A stretch of DNA of 18,941 nt from the NCBI GenBank assembly GCA_014378805.1, contig JACMMY010000231.1, forward strand, positions 1-18,941, read 5' to 3'. The stretch's first letter is position 1. The number at the start of each line of letters is the position of its first letter. Source of the stretch: Moraxellaceae bacterium. Its GTDB lineage: Bacteria; Pseudomonadota; Gammaproteobacteria; Pseudomonadales; Moraxellaceae. The notes beneath the pieces are model-generated. The model searched no databases, had not been told where the DNA came from, and saw nothing but the letters and a program-made list of their open reading frames with translations. Made by a program: the position numbers and the translations under genes. Of the stretch, positions 15,935 to 18,941 are shown piece after piece.

Positions 15935-17308
15935 CTAATTTGATAAAACCAGTTGTTCAAACTGTCTACCACGATCTTCATAATTCAAGAACATATCAAA
16001 ACTTGCACAGGCTGGCGACAACAATACGGCATCGCCAGATTGGCAAGCCTCACGGCTAACGCGCAAGGCATCGTCCAGTGTCTTTGCATGAATCAACGCC
16101 ACATGATGTTCTACTAACGTCGCTTTCACTGCCGCTTCGATAATCGGGGCATCTTCACCGATCAACACCACGACTCGCGCGAACTTACCTAACGGGAGCG
16201 CCAAAGGTTTAAAATCTTGCCCTTTGCCTACACCGCCAAGAATCACGGCTAATTTACCGCTATGCTTACTCGCCACTGTCGATGTCAGTGCAGCGCCTAA
16301 ACCTTCGATTGCAGCCAGCGTTGCACCAACGTTCGTGCCCTTGGAATCATTATAAAAACGTATGCCATCTTGCTCAGCGACAAATTGGCAACGATGCGCC
16401 AAGCCAACAAACTCACGTAAGGTCTGTAACATCGCATCCATGGGCAAGCCTACAGCCTCGCCTAACGCTAACGCAGCTAACGCATTAGCAGCATTATGGC
16501 TGCCCTGAATTTTCATTTCACGCGTCGCCAGCAAACGATGACGACCCTTCGCCAACCAGACCGTACCATCAATGTCACGCAATATGCCAAAATCATTCAT
16601 ATCAGGCGCATTCAAACCAAAACTACGCATTGGTGTACTATCTGCAATCAATGGACGCGTCAGATTGTCATCGCGATTGATCACATAGCTTTGACATTGC
16701 TGAAAAACACGATGTTTTGCAGCGTGATAACCGAGCATATCATCGTAGCGATCCATATGATCTTCGCTGATATTCAGCACTACGGCGACAGCCGCCGCAA
16801 GATTCGACGTCGTTTCTAACTGAAAACTGGATAATTCTAATACAATTAACTCTGGATCGTTATTCAAGAGATCCAGCGCTGGCGTACCCAAGTTACCCCC
16901 GACCGCAACGCGAAGCCCCGCATTGACTGCCATCTCGCCGACCAAAGTTGTTACTGTGCTTTTAGCATTTGATCCAGTAATTGCAACAATCGGCACGGCT
17001 GTCGCGCGACGAAGTAACTGAATATCACCAATCACCGACACACCTTTTTCAATCGCAGCTTGAATCGCAGGTTCAGACAAGGCCAAACCAGGACTTAAAA
17101 TAATTTCGTCTGCATGACATAAGAGTGCTTCATCTAAGCCACCCAAATGACACGCCACACCACCAGGCAAATCGACCAATCCTGGCGGTTCCAATCGCGT
17201 GTCCGTTACTGCAACTTTGTAACCCTGCTCAACCAAATAGTGCACAACCGATACACCGGTCTTGCCTAATCCAGCGACAACTTTTAACCCACCACGCTGT
17301 ATTAACAT
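15935..17308 (-). CDS. murD: UDP-N-acetylmuramoyl-L-alanine--D-glutamate ligase
   Basis: MurD adds D-glutamate to UDP-MurNAc-L-Ala in the cytoplasm, using ATP. In this 457-residue protein the ATP-binding P-loop reads GSNAKST (112-118); the family usually has G(T/S)N(G/A)KST. NISEDHMDRYD (179-189), the carbamylated lysine K198 (YHAAKHRVF), GSHNAANALAA and FYNDSKGTNVGAT mark the central and C-terminal Mur ligase domains. The N-terminal Rossmann domain starts VVAGLGKTGVS. GGAG lies 6 bases before the ATG. ribE ends 76 bases upstream and ftsW starts 65 bases downstream, with no clear terminator in either gap, so ribE-murD-ftsW probably form one transcript. Confidence 0.96.
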   Translation of the reverse strand: MLIQRGGLKVVAGLGKTGVSVVHYLVEQGYKVAVTDTRLEPPGLVDLPGGVACHLGGLDEALLCHADEIILSPGLALSEPAIQAAIEKGVSVIGDIQLLRRATAVPIVAITGSNAKSTVTTLVGEMAVNAGLRVAVGGNLGTPALDLLNNDPELIVLELSSFQLETTSNLAAAVAVVLNISEDHMDRYDDMLGYHAAKHRVFQQCQSYVINRDDNLTRPLIADSTPMRSFGLNAPDMNDFGILRDIDGTVWLAKGRHRLLATREMKIQGSHNAANALAALALGEAVGLPMDAMLQTLREFVGLAHRCQFVAEQDGIRFYNDSKGTNVGATLAAIEGLGAALTSTVASKHSGKLAVILGGVGKGQDFKPLALPLGKFARVVVLIGEDAPIIEAAVKATLVEHHVALIHAKTLDDALRVSREACQSGDAVLLSPACASFDMFLNYEDRGRQFEQLVLSN

Positions 17309-17384
17309 GTCGTGCTCCTATATGGTTTATATAAAAAAATTCATCAAAAAAACAGATTATTGCAAATAAATCATGACCAAAAAA

Positions 17385-18101
17385 TTAGCGACGATTTAGA
17401 AAACCACTATCTTGTAATAGAGACATCGTCACGCCGGCTTCGGATAAACCTGCATTACCAAGGGTGTCCGCAGCGCGATCACCGAGCATCAAGCGCTCTA
17501 AATACCGGGCTAAAACGTCTACTTCCAAATTCACTAAACTGCCCATTTTCCAGTCACTGATTGTCGTGTTATTCGCGGTATGTGGGACGAGATTAAGACT
17601 CAACGTTGCGCCACTGAGTTGATTAATGGTCAAACTTATACCATCCACCGTCACCGAGCCTTTTTCAGACAAATAACGCGCTAACTCACGTGGCGCACGC
17701 ACTTCAAAATACAATGAACGCGCATCCTGTCGCTGAACTATAATCTCCCCCAAGCCATCCACATGACCACTGACAATATGGCCGCCCAAACGCGTAGTCG
17801 GTAATAATGCTTTTTCTAAATTAACGCGTGTACCGGCTTTCCATTGACCCAACGTCGTCCGGCGCAGTGTCTCTCCCGATACATCTGCCACGTAATAATC
17901 CGCCCCCATTTCTACGACGGTCAGGCAAATCCCATTGGTCGCAATCGAGTCGCCGAGATGCACATCATGCATGGATAATCCCATGGCTTTTTTCTGAGTA
18001 CCGCTCTGACCACTTGTCGTTTGAATCGTCACGCGCACGTCACCTCCTTGCGGCGTAATGGCTCGGACTAATCCTACAGATTCAATAATTCCAGTAAACA
18101 T
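17385..18101 (-). CDS. ribE: Riboflavin synthase, alpha subunit
   Basis: This enzyme dismutates two 6,7-dimethyl-8-ribityllumazine molecules into riboflavin and the pyrimidine precursor. The gene is called ribE in many genomes and ribC in E. coli. The 238-residue protein shows the family's two tandem lumazine-binding barrels. The first begins MFTGIIE and includes GDSIATNGICLTVVE (50-64). The second follows GGHIVSGHVDG (106-116) and includes KGSVTVDGISLTIN (147-160). LVPHTANNTT closes the second barrel. A linker at about 28-47 is longer than in E. coli. AGGA lies 7-10 bases before the ATG. No FMN riboswitch was recognised upstream. It heads the minus-strand group with murD and ftsW and diverges from the RcnB-like gene. 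Confidence 0.95.
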   Translation of the reverse strand: MFTGIIESVGLVRAITPQGGDVRVTIQTTSGQSGTQKKAMGLSMHDVHLGDSIATNGICLTVVEMGADYYVADVSGETLRRTTLGQWKAGTRVNLEKALLPTTRLGGHIVSGHVDGLGEIIVQRQDARSLYFEVRAPRELARYLSEKGSVTVDGISLTINQLSGATLSLNLVPHTANNTTISDWKMGSLVNLEVDVLARYLERLMLGDRAADTLGNAGLSEAGVTMSLLQDSGFLNRR

Positions 18102-18456
18102 AATGATCCTAAAAAAACGAAGCCAGAAATCAGACCCTATCAGCAGGGCTTAATGGCAATACATGAACGACTCAACCTAAAAAATTGATCATTGAGTCTA
18201 TGGTTACGTAATCACGCATTTACACACTTAAACACACATTAGCAACACGAACAATGAACATAAAGTCCATCATTCAAACAGTTTATAAGCCAATAATCAC
18301 AACAAGCCAGATATGACCGTGTGCTGTGTATATTAACCCAATGACAGCGCTAAATCTCTTAAGAATGGTAAAACCATGACAAGCAAAGTACACCAATAAA
18401 TGCAAAAAACGATTTTTATACTCAATTTTAAAACTGTTTTACCCAAGGAGTTCCTC
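18102..18456. other. 355-bp divergent intergenic region between ribE and the RcnB-like gene
   Basis: This region carries the 5' ends of both neighbours. Near the ribE side, GCCA/TGGC and CCCT/AGGG can pair as a nested stem (about 18122-18157), too weak to name. TATACT at 18417-18422 could be a -10 box for the plus-strand gene, without a good -35. I see no tRNA, riboswitch or repeat. Confidence 0.3.
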
Positions 18457-18941
18457 ATGAAAAACATCATGATTGTAAGCGCACTTGTTCTCTCTCTTTC
18501 AGGAATCTCAACTGCTCAAGCAGATCCACAATGGCGTGGACAGAATCAACAAAGTGAATATCGCGGTGATAATCGTGGTAATGATCATGGCAACCGCTAC
18601 GACAATGAGCGAGGTAACCGTCATGACAACAATGATCGCGGTTATCGCCATGATAACGGAAACCGTTACGACAACGGCAATCGTGGTAACCACTACGGCT
18701 GGAATGGTCAACGCTACCATGCACCCGCTCAATATGTGCGTCCACATGGTTATCAAGTCCGTACTTGGCGCAATGGCGACCGTTTACCAAGGGCCTATCG
18801 CGGAAACCAATACCACGTCGACTATCGTCAATACCACCTTAATGCACCACCTCGCGGTTACCAATATGTCCGCGTAAACAATGATGTGGTTCTCACCGCG
18901 ATTGCCACTGGGATCATCGCATCGGTGATTACAGGTCTTTA
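18457..18941 (+). CDS. RcnB-like secreted protein, 3' end outside the window
   Basis: RcnB in E. coli is a periplasmic protein linked to nickel and cobalt homeostasis; many relatives are uncharacterised. This frame starts at the ATG at 18457, preceded by AAGGAG, and runs open to the window edge (161 complete codons). A signal peptide ends at about residue 22 (STAQA). Residues 27-81 are a low-complexity stretch of Arg, Gly, Asn, Asp, His and Tyr. The RcnB-like core follows: YVRPHGYQVRTWRNGDRLP, AYRGNQYHVDY, then LNAPPRGYQYVRVNNDVVL, ending in a hydrophobic segment (AIATGIIASVITGL). Family members usually stop soon after this segment, so only a few residues are likely missing. Metal binding by the His/Asn-rich part is a guess. 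Confidence 0.85.
   Translation, partial: MKNIMIVSALVLSLSGISTAQADPQWRGQNQQSEYRGDNRGNDHGNRYDNERGNRHDNNDRGYRHDNGNRYDNGNRGNHYGWNGQRYHAPAQYVRPHGYQVRTWRNGDRLPRAYRGNQYHVDYRQYHLNAPPRGYQYVRVNNDVVLTAIATGIIASVITGL

Noticed and set aside
18102..18200. FMN riboswitch upstream of ribE
   Set aside because: I could not find the conserved RFN-element core sequences; only weak nested stems are present.
18541..18700. CRISPR-like or tandem repeat array
   Set aside because: The repetition is short, degenerate, in frame and inside a signal-peptide-bearing gene, so it is protein low complexity.

Overview
This window looks like ordinary chromosome from a gammaproteobacterium. The proteins read like those of Moraxellaceae or an Acinetobacter relative, but that placement is an impression from memory of family sequences; no search was run. 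Supporting signs are the dksA-gluQ pair, a murD-ftsW pair apart from any other division genes, a TorF-type porin, a KefB/KefC-type antiporter and an RcnB-like secreted protein. Base composition is moderate and fairly even, except for one visibly AT-rich gene near 7.3-8.0 kb.

Layout. The left edge cuts into priA (replication restart helicase, +). A membrane-anchored DUF4230-type protein follows on the minus strand. Next on the plus strand are a KefB/KefC-type antiporter and a small RidA-family protein. About 200 bp between ridA and psd is filled with two kinds of dispersed palindromic repeat. Phosphatidylserine decarboxylase (psd, -) stands divergent from tag (3-methyladenine glycosylase I, +). 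tag is followed after 22 bp by a ybaK-type deacylase gene broken by a one-base frameshift. The break lies at the end of a perfect 15-bp inverted repeat inside the gene. An AT-rich orphan membrane protein follows, then the large radical SAM gene ygiQ (-) and an outer-membrane porin gene (-) with a clear terminator.

After a 439-bp intergenic region come cpdA (cAMP phosphodiesterase), dksA and gluQ on the plus strand. A 45-codon reading frame upstream of dksA ends in an ATGA overlap with the dksA start and may be a translationally coupled leader. A strong bidirectional terminator separates gluQ from the converging ribE-murD-ftsW group (riboflavin synthase, then two peptidoglycan and division genes, probably one transcript). 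The window ends inside a secreted RcnB-like gene with a low-complexity Asn/Gly/Arg/Asp/His region.

Functionally this is housekeeping: replication restart, ion homeostasis, phospholipid synthesis, alkylation repair, tRNA quality control and modification, cAMP turnover, stringent-response transcription control, peptidoglycan synthesis and division, and riboflavin synthesis. I found no convincing multi-gene novel system. The items most worth a second look are the ybaK frameshift at its palindrome, the small frame coupled to dksA, the two repeat families, and the AT-rich orphan membrane protein.
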